DNA of 43,923 nt from Halochromatium salexigens (GTDB lineage Bacteria; Pseudomonadota; Gammaproteobacteria; Chromatiales; Chromatiaceae), in NCBI RefSeq assembly GCF_016653295.1, contig NZ_NHSF01000041.1:1-43923 (forward strand), given 5' to 3'. The position numbers were made by a program, and so were the translations under genes. The notes under the pieces are model-generated. The model worked only from the letters and a program-made list of their open reading frames with translations. It had not been told where the DNA came from and made no database searches. This document shows, piece after piece, positions 1-8,867 of the stretch. How positions within the stretch are numbered: the first letter of the stretch is position 1; each line of letters opens with the position of its first letter.

Positions 1-360
1 AGCGTCTAAAATAACGAATCTATTTAAAGCAACTGATCGTGTTGAGGGTGGACCCTTGCCAGTCACAATGGCGTACTGAGAGTATGACATTAAAGCCTGC
101 CGAATAGACTTTCACCGGGAATTGCTGGTTGGTTGCACCCGTGCGGCACAATGGAGCAAGTTCCAATGCCATACCCGGGGCGCTCGGGCCCCGTCTACAG
201 TCGACTCCAAGAGAGGCAAGATGCGGTGCGCCCGCGGACGTTCGTTCGGGCGCCTGAGACATTGCGGTTTCGCATAGCGCAAGCCGCCGTGCCTTGATAA
301 GCCCAACTGCTATCCCGACCTTGATCGGACACATCACCTAGTCTTCCACGAGGTATTGCG
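1..360. other. non-coding stretch upstream of grxD
   Basis: No convincing gene is seen in these 360 bases. Open frames on both strands have no recognisable protein features and lack good ribosome binding sites. The last bases hold a GAGG about 7-8 nt before the glutaredoxin ATG, so the grxD leader lies here. No tRNA-like or rRNA-like element was recognised. Confidence 0.5.
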
Positions 361-711
361 ATGGATGCTGTCATCGAGCGTATCGACCAACAAGTCAACG
401 GTCACCCAGTGGTCATCTATATGAAGGGGACCCCACAGATGCCACAGTGCGGTTTTTCGATGCGTGCCGCGCAGGCGCTTGGCGATACTGGAGTTGCGTT
501 TGCCTATGTGAACGTGCTCCAAGACCCGGAGATCTTCGAGAACCTGCCACGTTACGCAGATTGGCCGACCTTCCCGCAGATCTACATCGACGGCGAGCTG
601 GTCGGCGGCTGCGATATTACTCTGGAACTGGCCGCGAGCGGCGAGCTGAAACCCATGATGGAGTCGGCTGCGGCGAAGCAAGAGTCGGCGAGTAGCCAGG
701 GCGCGGCCTGA
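361..711 (+). CDS. grxD: monothiol glutaredoxin (Grx4/GrxD family)
   Basis: A 116-residue monothiol glutaredoxin. This family binds a bridging [2Fe-2S] cluster with glutathione and a BolA partner and helps move Fe-S clusters in the cytoplasm. The family signature KGTPQ-x-PQCGFS is at residues 22-33, with the active-site CGFS at 30-33, followed by the conserved WPTFPQIYIDGELVGG block and GG-CDI glutathione site near residues 67-87. Length is normal for the bacterial short form. The ATG has a GAGG just upstream. It stands alone; the next gene, rnt, is convergent. The tail after about residue 100 is Ala/Ser/Glu-rich and probably disordered. The residue before PQC is Met where Phe is common, a minor change. 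Identification is firm. Confidence 0.95.
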   Translation: MDAVIERIDQQVNGHPVVIYMKGTPQMPQCGFSMRAAQALGDTGVAFAYVNVLQDPEIFENLPRYADWPTFPQIYIDGELVGGCDITLELAASGELKPMMESAAAKQESASSQGAA

Positions 712-727
712 AGTTGGCCTGATCTAG

Positions 728-805
728 GAGGCCCTAGCAGCATGTGCCTGGAGCGATGAAAATCAGTCGCTTGTGACGGCTTCTCGGTCATTCTGATAGG
801 GCCTC
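728..805. repeat. imperfect long hairpin between grxD and rnt
   Basis: The 9-mer GAGGCCCTA (728-736) is exactly complementary to TAGGGCCTC (797-805), 60 nt apart, in the 159-base gap between two convergent genes. It could be a shared transcription end or a structured tail, but there is no T-run, so this is a weak call. Confidence 0.25.
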
Positions 806-870
806 TAGGGCGCCGGCGGCATTAGGCCTCGGCGCGATGCTCTGGACGCTCACCGACACCGATGGTCGGT

Positions 871-1500
871 TCAAAAGGTTGCCGAGCGCCAACGGTTGAC
901 GACGGCGCAAAACAGCCGCGCCGTCTGCTCGGCGTCGTAAATCGCCGAATGGGCGGCGGCATTGTCCCAACTAAGTCCCGCAAGTTGCGCCGCTTTCGCC
1001 AGTACCGTCTGTCCATACGCGAGCCCGGCGAGCGAGACGGTATCGAAGACGCTAAAGGCATGGAAGGGGTTGTGCTTGTAGTCGTTGCGCTCCACTGCGG
1101 CTTTCACAAATCCGAGATCGAAGTGCGCGTTGTGACCGACCAGGATGGCCCGATTGCAGCCCTGCGAGGCGACCGCTTTGCGGATCGGGTTGAGGATCTT
1201 CGGCAGCGCTTGATGTTCGGCGATCGCATCCCGAAACGGATGGTCTGGGTCGATCTTATTGAAGGCGAGGGCGCTCGGATCGAGTTCCGAGCCGAGAAAC
1301 GGCAAGACGTGGCAGGCATGGGTTGCACCGGGCACCAGCCAGCCGTCGGCATCCATGCGGATGATGACGGCGGCGATCTCGAGCAGGGCATGGCGCTGCG
1401 GATCGAAGCCTGCGGTCTCGACATCAACGACCACCGGCAAGAAGCCGCGGAAGCGTGAGGCGATGCCTTGAGGTGCTGAGGTTGAATCTAGGCGTTCCAT
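871..1500 (-). CDS. rnt: ribonuclease T
   Basis: A 209-residue DEDDh-type 3'-5' exoribonuclease matching RNase T, which trims the CCA ends of tRNA and the 3' ends of 5S and 23S rRNA. Exo motif I is D26-V-E28, exo II is the GHNAHFD block with D128, and exo III has H184 and D189 in the [12 protein letters not shown] block. The opening [19 protein letters not shown] and the [21 protein letters not shown] segment are typical of RNase T rather than of DnaQ or oligoribonuclease. The start is an ATG at 1500, and the length matches the family. It is divergent from mlaA. Confidence 0.95.
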   Translation of the reverse strand: MERLDSTSAPQGIASRFRGFLPVVVDVETAGFDPQRHALLEIAAVIIRMDADGWLVPGATHACHVLPFLGSELDPSALAFNKIDPDHPFRDAIAEHQALPKILNPIRKAVASQGCNRAILVGHNAHFDLGFVKAAVERNDYKHNPFHAFSVFDTVSLAGLAYGQTVLAKAAQLAGLSWDNAAAHSAIYDAEQTARLFCAVVNRWRSATF

Positions 1501-1612
1501 GCCGGCAGCATAAGAGTCTTACCTGTAAAAGCCAAACGCTAGCTCAGCCAAAGCACTGTGATACCATCGGGGCGGGACAACGGCGGCGTATGATGATGTG
1601 GGAGTCCAGTGT

Positions 1613-2362
1613 ATGCACAAAGCGCAGTTGCGCACCCTTCCCCTGTTGCTTCTGACGGTCGCTTTGGCAGTTGGGTGCGGTACGATTCCCGTGGAGCAGC
1701 GTGATCCGCGTGACCCTTGGCAGGCCTATAACCGGGCGATGTTTAAGTTCAACACGGATTTCGATAACGCCTTCTTCAAGCCCGCGGCGCAAGGCTATCA
1801 GGCTATCACGCCCCAGCCAATCGATCAGGGTATTAGCAATTTCTTTAATAACCTTGCCGATATTACCTCGGCGGTGAACAACGCGCTGCAGTTTAAGCTC
1901 TCGCGTGCCGGGAGCGATGTCGGGCGGCTCGTGATCAACACCACCGTGGGGCTTGTGGGCTTCATCGACGTCGCCTCCAATATGGGCATTCCGAGCTACA
2001 AAGAAGATTTCGGCCAGACGCTCGGTTATTGGGGCATCGGGGATGGCCCGTACTTCGTGATGCCGATCTTGGGACCAAGCTCTGTTCGCGATACCGTTGG
2101 TTTTGCCGGCGATATCATCGTTGACCCGCTCTTTAATCTGAACGAGGATGAAATCTACTGGGGGCTTGCGGTGCTGCGTGCGATCGACGCCCGTGCGGAA
2201 TTTCTCGAGAGTGGCGATCTGATGGATGAAGCGGCTCTCGACCGTTATGTCTTCGTGCGCGATGCCTATCTGCAGCGTCGTCGTAACCTAGTGCACGACG
2301 GCAATCCGCCCGCCGATGAAGACTACGATCTGTTCTGGGATGAAGACGCCATCGAGCAGTAG
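1613..2362 (+). CDS. mlaA: MlaA/VacJ outer-membrane lipoprotein
   Basis: A 249-residue MlaA-type lipoprotein. MlaA sits in the outer membrane with a porin and removes mislocalised phospholipid from the outer leaflet, passing it to MlaC and the MlaFEDB complex. A lipoprotein signal with lipobox LAVGC lies near residue 22, followed by RDPWQAYNRAMFKFN, the NNLADITSAVNNALQFK segment and the GQTLGYWGIGDGPYFVMPILGPSSVRDT core, all typical. An in-frame GTG exists at 1598, but ATG at 1613 is preferred: GGGAG at 1600-1604 lies 8 nt before it and the signal peptide then begins normally. The last 30 residues are acidic. No other mla genes are adjacent. Confidence 0.94.
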   Translation: MHKAQLRTLPLLLLTVALAVGCGTIPVEQRDPRDPWQAYNRAMFKFNTDFDNAFFKPAAQGYQAITPQPIDQGISNFFNNLADITSAVNNALQFKLSRAGSDVGRLVINTTVGLVGFIDVASNMGIPSYKEDFGQTLGYWGIGDGPYFVMPILGPSSVRDTVGFAGDIIVDPLFNLNEDEIYWGLAVLRAIDARAEFLESGDLMDEAALDRYVFVRDAYLQRRRNLVHDGNPPADEDYDLFWDEDAIEQ

Positions 2363-2545
2363 GCGAGCGGGGTAGGTTGCAGGTTGCGGACTATATGGCA
2401 GGCAAAGGCCGGTTGCGCCAGCCCCCGATGTTCTCTGAAGATGATTGAACAGTCGCTGGCCGAGATTCAACGGCCTGACTCGCCCGGTCGCATTCGCCGT
2501 CGTAAAAGCGCCAGGCCTGATGCACTCAGTCAGCGACTGTGCGAC

Positions 2546-2821
2546 TCAGTTCGAGCTGTTGGTCGTTGAGCTGGAAGTGCTTGAAGAACTGGAAGAGCTA
2601 GAAGATTTCTTACCGCCTTTGCTTCGGCAGTAACCACTGACCTGGACGCCGTCTTTACGCTTATAGCTGTTGACCCAGGTGCAAGCATCCTGGCGTTCGC
2701 AGGCAAGTTTTTCCATGCCCTTGCATTCCACCGCGAAAAGCGACTGTGAAAACAGAGCCAGCGTTAAACTCATCGTGAAGGTTAAAAAATAAGCAGCTGA
2801 TCGAGAAGAGATTTTTATCAC
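2546..2821 (-). CDS. small secreted Cys-containing protein with Ser/Thr-rich tail
   Basis: A 91-residue predicted exported protein of unknown function. Start choice: GTG at 2821, because GGAGG (minus strand, 2834-2830) sits 8 nt upstream and the signal peptide then starts directly; an upstream in-frame ATG at 2836 and GTG at 2851 would add residues before the signal. Residues 1-27 form a basic then hydrophobic signal ending SQSLFA, with VECKG after the likely cleavage site. The mature part has CK-x4-LAC-x4-DAC-TWV and SGYCRSKG, giving four or five cysteines that could form disulfides; small proteobacterial proteins with a similar CTWV-x-YKRKDG-x-V-x-GYCR segment exist. The last 20 residues are almost all Ser and Thr, encoded with mixed codons. 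It is monocistronic. Confidence 0.72.
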   Translation of the reverse strand: MIKISSRSAAYFLTFTMSLTLALFSQSLFAVECKGMEKLACERQDACTWVNSYKRKDGVQVSGYCRSKGGKKSSSSSSSSSTSSSTTNSSN

Positions 2822-2967
2822 GTTGCAATCCTCCATATTCAATGACTCCACCGCGTTGGTGGGCGTGAATCAAGCACAAAGCGTGACCACCAAAGGCCAC
2901 GTTGCGAGCTTACCGAGCAATTGATGCGACGCGCAAGCCGTGCGTTACGAAAAAGTCGGCGAGTCGG

Positions 2968-4266
2968 CTACGGTTCCCGAGAACGGCGGATGGTTGTGGC
3001 GCGTACTTGGAGATCGGTCAGTACATCGAAGATGGATTTCTGACCACGCAGTAAACGGGTGACTAATTCAGCACTGGCGACCGCCAGCATCCCAGGCAGA
3101 ATGATGTTGGGATTGGCGGTGAGTTCCAGCAACGCGGTGAGGGCGGCGAGCGGCGCTCGCAGGGTTGCGCCCATCATCGCGACCATGCCGATAGTGGCGT
3201 AAAAGCCCGGAGAGGCCACTTCCAGCGGCGAGAACAGAAAGAGTCCGAGGCCGAGCGCCGATCCAGCAGCCCCGCCAATGAAGAGCGTCGGGCCAATGAG
3301 TCCGCCTGGGATGCGCAGGCCGACGGCAAAGGCGGAGGACAGCAACTTGGCCGCGATCAGCGCGAGGGCCAGGCTCAGGTCTCCCTCACCTTGGAGCAGA
3401 CCCTCAAGGGTGCCATAGCTGGTGCCCATGATCTGCGGCAGCCAGAGCGCGAGGATGCCGGTGACCAGGCCTGCAAGCGGAAAGGCGATGGTGCAAGGCC
3501 AAGCCAAGGCGCGCCGCGCGATCTGCTCACTGAGGTTGATGAACACGACGGCGATCAGCCCAACCCCGATGCCGAGCAACAGCAGGCTCGAGAGTTCCCA
3601 GGTCGAACCCAAATACTCCGGCGCGACGGAGAAGCCAGGCTCGGAGAGCGCCAGCGAGCGGCTGACGACGGTGGCCACCACGGCGGCGACGATAACCGGC
3701 AGGAAGCGGCTGACTTGATAGCGGATGCGCAGCACCTCCATGACGAAGACCACGGCCGCGAGTGGCGTATCGAAGGCAGCCGCGATAGCGGCGGCGGCGC
3801 CCGAGGCGATCAGCGTGATCTGATCCTCTGTGGGTGCATCCAGCCGACGGCCGATAAGGCTGGCACTGGCCGCGCCGATGTGAACGGTCGGTCCCTCGCG
3901 GTCGACCGAATGACCGCCAACAATGGCGATGACCGCGCCACCAAACTGGACCAACATGTTGCTCACGGGCAGTCGTTGGGGATTGAGTGATTGCAGCCGT
4001 TTGAGTACATGAACGATGCCGATCTCACGAGAGGTACGCGGTAACCGGTCGAAGAGCAGTCCAAGCAGCAGGCCAGCGGCAACGGGCAGGGTCAGACGTA
4101 ACCAAGGCGGCAGCGCCTCATGATTGGCTACGGGTCCCTGCGGTAACAGCCAATGCTGACCGAAGGCGATGCTGTAACGAAACGCGAGCACGACGGCACC
4201 AGCGAGCACACCGCTAAGCGCGCCGAGCAGGATCAGCCGCAGCCAGGTGCGTTTATCATCGTCCAT
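2968..4266 (-). CDS. ClC-type chloride channel/antiporter
   Basis: A 432-residue polytopic membrane protein of the ClC family, moving chloride or exchanging it for protons across the inner membrane. The gating-glutamate motif appears as DREGPTVHIGAA around residues 122-133, and the later conserved loop as GLRIPGGLIGPTLFIGGAAG. Hydrophobic segments run along the whole length. Two family motifs are altered: the first selectivity loop, GSGIP in canonical members, reads SREIGIV, and the glycine before REGP is Asp. It lacks C-terminal CBS domains. It begins 33 nt after coaE ends on the same strand, so it may be the last gene of the pil-coaE transcription unit. Confidence 0.9.
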   Translation of the reverse strand: MDDDKRTWLRLILLGALSGVLAGAVVLAFRYSIAFGQHWLLPQGPVANHEALPPWLRLTLPVAAGLLLGLLFDRLPRTSREIGIVHVLKRLQSLNPQRLPVSNMLVQFGGAVIAIVGGHSVDREGPTVHIGAASASLIGRRLDAPTEDQITLIASGAAAAIAAAFDTPLAAVVFVMEVLRIRYQVSRFLPVIVAAVVATVVSRSLALSEPGFSVAPEYLGSTWELSSLLLLGIGVGLIAVVFINLSEQIARRALAWPCTIAFPLAGLVTGILALWLPQIMGTSYGTLEGLLQGEGDLSLALALIAAKLLSSAFAVGLRIPGGLIGPTLFIGGAAGSALGLGLFLFSPLEVASPGFYATIGMVAMMGATLRAPLAALTALLELTANPNIILPGMLAVASAELVTRLLRGQKSIFDVLTDLQVRATTIRRSREP

Positions 4267-4298
4267 GCCTTGAATTCTCCCGATGTCGACGCTCGGCT

Positions 4299-4907
4299 TT
4301 AGCCCCTCTGCTGATGGGCGTGCTCGAGATACATCTGGTGGAGTTGTACGATGCGGGACTCGAGCCTGCTCGCATCCCCGCGGTTGTCAATCACATTATC
4401 GGCCGCAGCCAAGCGCTCGGCGCGGCTGATCTGGCTGGCGATGATGCGCTTGATCTCGGCGGGATCGAGGCCACTGCGGTTTTGAACACGCGCAATCTGT
4501 ACAGTTTCGGGTACATCAACCACCAGTACTCGATCGACCAGCGCCTGTTGGCCGGTCTCAAGCAGCAGCGGGATCACCAGCAGGGCGTAAGGCGCGGAAA
4601 CCGCCTCGGTCTCTTCGAGCATCCGGTTGCGGATCAGGGGATGGAGGATGCCTTCTAGCTGGCGACGTGCGCTGGGGTCCGCGAAGACCCGGTTGCGCAG
4701 CCGCGCGCGATCTAATGCGCCGTTGGTATCGATCATCTCTGCGCCGAAGGCCGCCGCGATCGCCGATAATGCCTCGCCGTCCGCTGTGGTTAATTGATGC
4801 GCGATGGCATCGGCATCGCTGACCATCACGCCGAGGGCGGCAAATTGCTCGGCAACGGTGCTCTTGCCGCTGCCAATCCCGCCAGTGAGTGCGACACGAT
4901 AAGTCAT
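4299..4907 (-). CDS. coaE: dephospho-CoA kinase
   Basis: A 202-residue dephospho-CoA kinase, which phosphorylates the 3'-hydroxyl of dephospho-CoA in the last step of CoA synthesis. The start is the ATG at 4907, giving the canonical opening MTYRVALTGGIGSGKST with a P-loop at residues 9-16; a longer frame reaches back to 5024 but overlaps pilD in sequence without family similarity. The DADAIAHQL segment, HPLIR, and LVIPLLLETG followed by RVLVVDVPE are all typical, as is IASQISRAERLAAADNVIDN near the end. The location just downstream of pilD is the classical proteobacterial pilBCD-coaE order. Confidence 0.95.
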   Translation of the reverse strand: MTYRVALTGGIGSGKSTVAEQFAALGVMVSDADAIAHQLTTADGEALSAIAAAFGAEMIDTNGALDRARLRNRVFADPSARRQLEGILHPLIRNRMLEETEAVSAPYALLVIPLLLETGQQALVDRVLVVDVPETVQIARVQNRSGLDPAEIKRIIASQISRAERLAAADNVIDNRGDASRLESRIVQLHQMYLEHAHQQRG

Positions 4908-4932
4908 GGATGCGATGCGAGCCGCGGCTGGC

Positions 4933-5862
4933 TCAGGCGAGGCCCGCCCAACGCAGGTAAGCGCCCGTGATGGCCTCGCCCCAGAGCAGGCTGATCCAAC
5001 CGGCAATAGCCAGGAAAGGGCCATAGGGGATGGCTTGTCCAGCCTGCTTGCGGCCGCTGGCGATGAGCGCGATACCGACGAGGGCGCCAGGCAGCGAGGA
5101 AAGTAAAATCACCTGCGGCACGGCTTGCCAACCGAGCCAGGCACCAAAGAGCGCGAGCAGCTTGAAATCGCCTTGCCCCATGCCGTCCTTACCGGTGGCG
5201 AGGCGGAAAGCGTGGTACACCAGCCAGAGCAGCATGTAACCGCTGGCGGCGCCAAGGATAGCCGAGGCGGGGTCGGTGAAGGTCCCCGTAAGGCTGAGTA
5301 AAAGGCCCAGCCAGAGCAGTGGTAGCGTCAGGCTGTCGGGTAACAACTGGGTATCCAGGTCGATCAGCGCCAGCGCGATCAACCCCCAAGTCAGGATAAC
5401 CGCCGCCAGGGCGGCGCTGGTGGGGCCGAGCTGCCAGACCACCACTACCGACAAGATTGCGGTGAGCGCCTCGATCAGCGGATAGCGCAGTGGGATACTG
5501 ACCTTGCAGGCGCGGCAACGGCCGCGCAACAGCAGCCAGCTCAGGATCGGGACGTTGTCCCAGGGCTTGATCGGCGCGCCACAGGACGGGCAGTGCGAGC
5601 CCGGTCGGGCCAAGCCCAGAGGCGCCTCCTGGGGTGACGCCTGATGCGGCTCGGTCGCCTTGGCCTCGGGGGGCGGAGCCGCAGTTGACGTCTCGGCGGC
5701 GAAAAACTCCACGCACTCTTGGTGCCACTCCTGCTCCATCATGCGAGGCAGGCGCAGGCTCAGCACATTGAGAAAACTGCCCACGAGCAGTCCGACGAGC
5801 GCGGTGCTCAGGTAGAGCAGAATCGGCGCCTGCACGAAGAGATGGATGAGGTCGCTCGACAT
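4933..5862 (-). CDS. pilD: prepilin leader peptidase / N-methyltransferase
   Basis: A 309-residue inner-membrane aspartic protease that removes the leader of type IV prepilins and related pseudopilins and methylates the new N-terminus. The amino-terminal domain begins GSFLNVLSLRLPRMM, and has the paired cysteines C91, C94 and C116, C119 of the zinc-binding cytoplasmic loop. The two catalytic aspartates are in LIDLDTQLLPD (around 167-176) and GMGQGDFKLLA (around 226-236). Between the first segment and the CPSC motif is a linker of about 40 residues rich in Ala, Pro and Glu, longer than in many homologues. Lies 15 nt downstream of pilC, in one operon. Confidence 0.95.
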   Translation of the reverse strand: MSSDLIHLFVQAPILLYLSTALVGLLVGSFLNVLSLRLPRMMEQEWHQECVEFFAAETSTAAPPPEAKATEPHQASPQEAPLGLARPGSHCPSCGAPIKPWDNVPILSWLLLRGRCRACKVSIPLRYPLIEALTAILSVVVVWQLGPTSAALAAVILTWGLIALALIDLDTQLLPDSLTLPLLWLGLLLSLTGTFTDPASAILGAASGYMLLWLVYHAFRLATGKDGMGQGDFKLLALFGAWLGWQAVPQVILLSSLPGALVGIALIASGRKQAGQAIPYGPFLAIAGWISLLWGEAITGAYLRWAGLA

Positions 5863-5877
5863 CCTCGTGTCCCGGGC

Positions 5878-7116
5878 CTAGATCACGGTCGCAAGCTTGA
5901 AGATGGGCAGGTACATGGCGACCACCAGACTGCCGACCAGGGCGCCGATGACGATCATGATCAGCGGCTCGAGAAGACTGCTCAAGGCGTCGACGGCATT
6001 GTCGACCTGCTCCTCGTAGAAATCCGCGACCTTGGCGAGCATGGCATCGAGGGCGCCGGATTCTTCGCCGATCGCGGTCATCTGGACCACCATGTGCGGG
6101 AACAGACCGCGCTGCTGCATGGCGAGCTGAAGGCTCTGGCCGGTGGCAATATCATCGCGCATCACCTTGACCGCGTTGGCATAGACGACGCTGCCCGTCG
6201 CGCCCGAGACCGACTCCAGCGCGTCTACCAGCGGGACTCCAGCAGCAAAGAGGGTCGACAGGGTGCGTGCGAAGCGGGCAACAGCCGCCTTACGCAGGAT
6301 TGTGCCGATCACCGGCATGTGGAGGGCGGTGCGGTCGAGCGTATCGCGAAAGGCCCGTGAGCGTTTGAAAGTGGAGATGATGGCAAAGACCAGCGCCGCA
6401 ACCCCAACAGCCATGAGCAACCAGTAGTTGCGCATGACGTCGGAGATCGCAATCACCAACAGCGTGAAGGCGGGCAGGTCGGCGCCGAAGCTCGAGAACA
6501 GCGCTTTGAACTGCGGGATTACGAAGAGCATGATCACCACGGTGACGATGATTGCGACGATGATTACCGCCGCTGGATAGAACATCGCCTTCTTGAGTTT
6601 GCCCTTGATCGACTCGGTCTTCTCCTTGTAAGTCGCGATCTTGTCCAACAGGATATCGAGGACACCAGCCTGCTCGCCGGCCGCGACCAGATTGCAGACC
6701 AATTCGTCGAAACAGGCCGGGTGTTTGCGCAGCGCCGCCGCCATGCTGGTCCCGCTCTCGATGTCGCCCTTGATATGCAGCAGTAGCGCCTGCATCGAGG
6801 GGTTGTTATGGCCACGGCCAACGATCTCGAAGGACTGCACCAATGGCACACCAGCGGCCATCATGGTCGCGAGCTGGCGACTGAAGACGCTGATATCGGC
6901 CGCGGTAATCTTCTTTTTGCCGCTGCCGAACAGCGGTTGCGGTTTCTTGCGCACCTTGAGCGGTTTGATGCCCTGCCGACGAAGCTCGGCGCGGGCTAGC
7001 ATAGGGCTCAAGGCGCTTAGGTCCCCTTTCACGCGCGTGCCGTGCCGGTCGACCCCTTGCCAGAGGAACGTCGATGTTTTTTCCGACTGTTGCTTCATTG
7101 CGGCGGTTGCGACCAT
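5878..7116 (-). CDS. pilC: type IV pilus inner-membrane platform protein
   Basis: A 412-residue GspF/PilC-family protein that forms the inner-membrane platform on which the PilB ATPase acts. Two repeated GspF domains are visible: the first has FSRQLATMMAAGVPLVQSFEIVGRG and the second FARTLSTLFAAGVPLVDALESVSGATG; each is followed by a G-EESG-type turn and hydrophobic helices, with a final membrane segment LIMIVIGALVGSLVVAMYLPIF. The ATG at 7116 gives MVATAAMKQQ, matching the usual PilC opening; a TTG at 7125 overlapping the pilB stop is possible, as is ATG at 7098. It directly follows pilB, so translational coupling is likely. Confidence 0.94.
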   Translation of the reverse strand: MVATAAMKQQSEKTSTFLWQGVDRHGTRVKGDLSALSPMLARAELRRQGIKPLKVRKKPQPLFGSGKKKITAADISVFSRQLATMMAAGVPLVQSFEIVGRGHNNPSMQALLLHIKGDIESGTSMAAALRKHPACFDELVCNLVAAGEQAGVLDILLDKIATYKEKTESIKGKLKKAMFYPAAVIIVAIIVTVVIMLFVIPQFKALFSSFGADLPAFTLLVIAISDVMRNYWLLMAVGVAALVFAIISTFKRSRAFRDTLDRTALHMPVIGTILRKAAVARFARTLSTLFAAGVPLVDALESVSGATGSVVYANAVKVMRDDIATGQSLQLAMQQRGLFPHMVVQMTAIGEESGALDAMLAKVADFYEEQVDNAVDALSSLLEPLIMIVIGALVGSLVVAMYLPIFKLATVI

Positions 7117-7121
7117 CGGAG

Positions 7122-8834
7122 TCAATCTCGGGTCACGCGGTTGAGTTCGAGCAGGCTGGTCAGGCCCTCCTTGACCTTCTGCAAGCCGGACTGCCGCAGG
7201 TCAAGAAACCCCTCCTGCGCCGCCTGACGCGCGAGGTCGAGAGAATGGCCGCCTTCCATAATGGTTCGCCCCATCGCCTCCGAGACCTCAACCACTTGGA
7301 AAAGGCCGATGCGGCCCTTGTAGCCCTCGGTGCAGCGCTCGCAGCCGACGGCCTTGTAGAGGGTCAGTCCCTCATCGATCTCTTGGGCGCTGAAACCCTC
7401 TTCAAACAGGGCCTCGCGCGGCAGCGTTTCCACGGCGCGGCAATGCAGGCAGAGTCGACGCGCAAGGCGTTGCGCCATGATCAATAACACCGATGACGCG
7501 ATATTGAATGGCGCCACGCCCATGTTCACGAGTCGCGTCAGTGATTGCGGCGCATCGTTGGTGTGCAATGTCGAGAGCACGAGATGACCCGTTTGCGCCG
7601 CCTTGACCGCGATCTCGGCGGTTTCCTGATCGCGGATCTCGCCGACCATGATGATGTCCGGATCTTGGCGCAGGAATGCCCGCAGCGCGGCGGCGAAGGT
7701 CAAGCCGGTCTTGGCATTCATGCTGACCTGGTTGATGCCTGGCACCTGGATCTCGACCGGGTCTTCGACAGTGGAAATATTCACAGCGGTCCGGTTCAAG
7801 AGGTTCAGCGCCGAATAGAGGGTGACCGTCTTGCCGGAGCCAGTGGGCCCGGTGACCAGAATCATGCCATAGGGGCGGGTAATCGCCCGCTGAAAGCGTG
7901 CCTGCTGCTCGGGGTCCATCCCGAGCTTGTTGATGCCAACGTTGCCGCCCGCGGAGTCGAGGATACGCAGCACGACCTTTTCGCCATAGAGCGTCGGCAG
8001 GGTGTTGACGCGAAAATCGACATCGTGTGCATAGCCGAGCTTGAGCTTCAACCTGCCATCTTGAGGGACGCGGCGCTCGGCAATATTCATGCGCGACATG
8101 ACCTTGAGCCGCGCGATCAAGCGCGAGGCGATGCTCAGTGGGGGATGAGCGATCTCGTGCAGCACCCCGTCTTGGCGAAAACGGATGCGAAAGGAGCGTT
8201 CGTAGGGCTCGAAGTGCACATCGGAGGCCTCAGCATTGATCGCATCGTGCAGGATTTTGTTGACATAGCGCACGACCGGTGCGTCGTCGACGTTTGAGTC
8301 CGTGTCAATCGTCTCGCCGCCATCGTCCTGGACCCCCTCGGCCTTGCCTAAATCGGCATCGATGAGATCGGAGAGGGTCGTATCTTGCGCTTGCAGGACT
8401 TGGTGGATGGCGGTAGCGAGTTTATCGTCCTCGACAAGGATGACGCTGGCGCTCAGGCCGGTATTGAAACGGATATCATCCAGGGCCTGGTCATGGGTCG
8501 GGTCCGATACCGCGACGAACAGACGATTACCACGGCGTAATAACGGTAACGCGCGATGTTTTTGCACCAGGCGCGTATCGACCAGGTCCATGGGCACATT
8601 CAGCAGATCGACGGCAGCCAAATCCAGCAGCGGCACCCCGAACTCTTCCGAGGCCGCGACCGCGATACTGTGGCTATCGAGCAGTTTCTGCTCGACGAGA
8701 TACTGCACGAAGGCCTGATGCCGGTCAGCGGCTTCACGCTGCGCTGTCCGCGCCCGTTGCTCCGAGAGCAACCCATCCTGAACTAGGCGTCGCGCCAAGC
8801 CAGCGGGGTTGATCGGAGACGCGTCGGTAGCCAT
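7122..8834 (-). CDS. pilB: type IV pilus assembly ATPase
   Basis: A 570-residue hexameric secretion ATPase that powers pilus extension. An N-terminal GspE/PilZ-interaction type domain covers about residues 10-150, then the core: Walker A GPTGSGKT at 329-336, Asp-box and Walker B DPDIIMVGEIRD at 391-402, and the His box TGHLVLSTLHTNDA at 415-428. The tetracysteine zinc motif is C462, C465, C498, C501, which separates PilB/GspE from retraction ATPases such as PilT. The start is ATG at 8834. It heads a pilB-pilC-pilD-coaE run. No pilA prepilin gene lies upstream; an NYN-domain gene does. Confidence 0.96.
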   Translation of the reverse strand: MATDASPINPAGLARRLVQDGLLSEQRARTAQREAADRHQAFVQYLVEQKLLDSHSIAVAASEEFGVPLLDLAAVDLLNVPMDLVDTRLVQKHRALPLLRRGNRLFVAVSDPTHDQALDDIRFNTGLSASVILVEDDKLATAIHQVLQAQDTTLSDLIDADLGKAEGVQDDGGETIDTDSNVDDAPVVRYVNKILHDAINAEASDVHFEPYERSFRIRFRQDGVLHEIAHPPLSIASRLIARLKVMSRMNIAERRVPQDGRLKLKLGYAHDVDFRVNTLPTLYGEKVVLRILDSAGGNVGINKLGMDPEQQARFQRAITRPYGMILVTGPTGSGKTVTLYSALNLLNRTAVNISTVEDPVEIQVPGINQVSMNAKTGLTFAAALRAFLRQDPDIIMVGEIRDQETAEIAVKAAQTGHLVLSTLHTNDAPQSLTRLVNMGVAPFNIASSVLLIMAQRLARRLCLHCRAVETLPREALFEEGFSAQEIDEGLTLYKAVGCERCTEGYKGRIGLFQVVEVSEAMGRTIMEGGHSLDLARQAAQEGFLDLRQSGLQKVKEGLTSLLELNRVTRD

Positions 8835-8867
8835 TGGCGATCGGCTCTATTGCTCGAGGCCTTGCGA

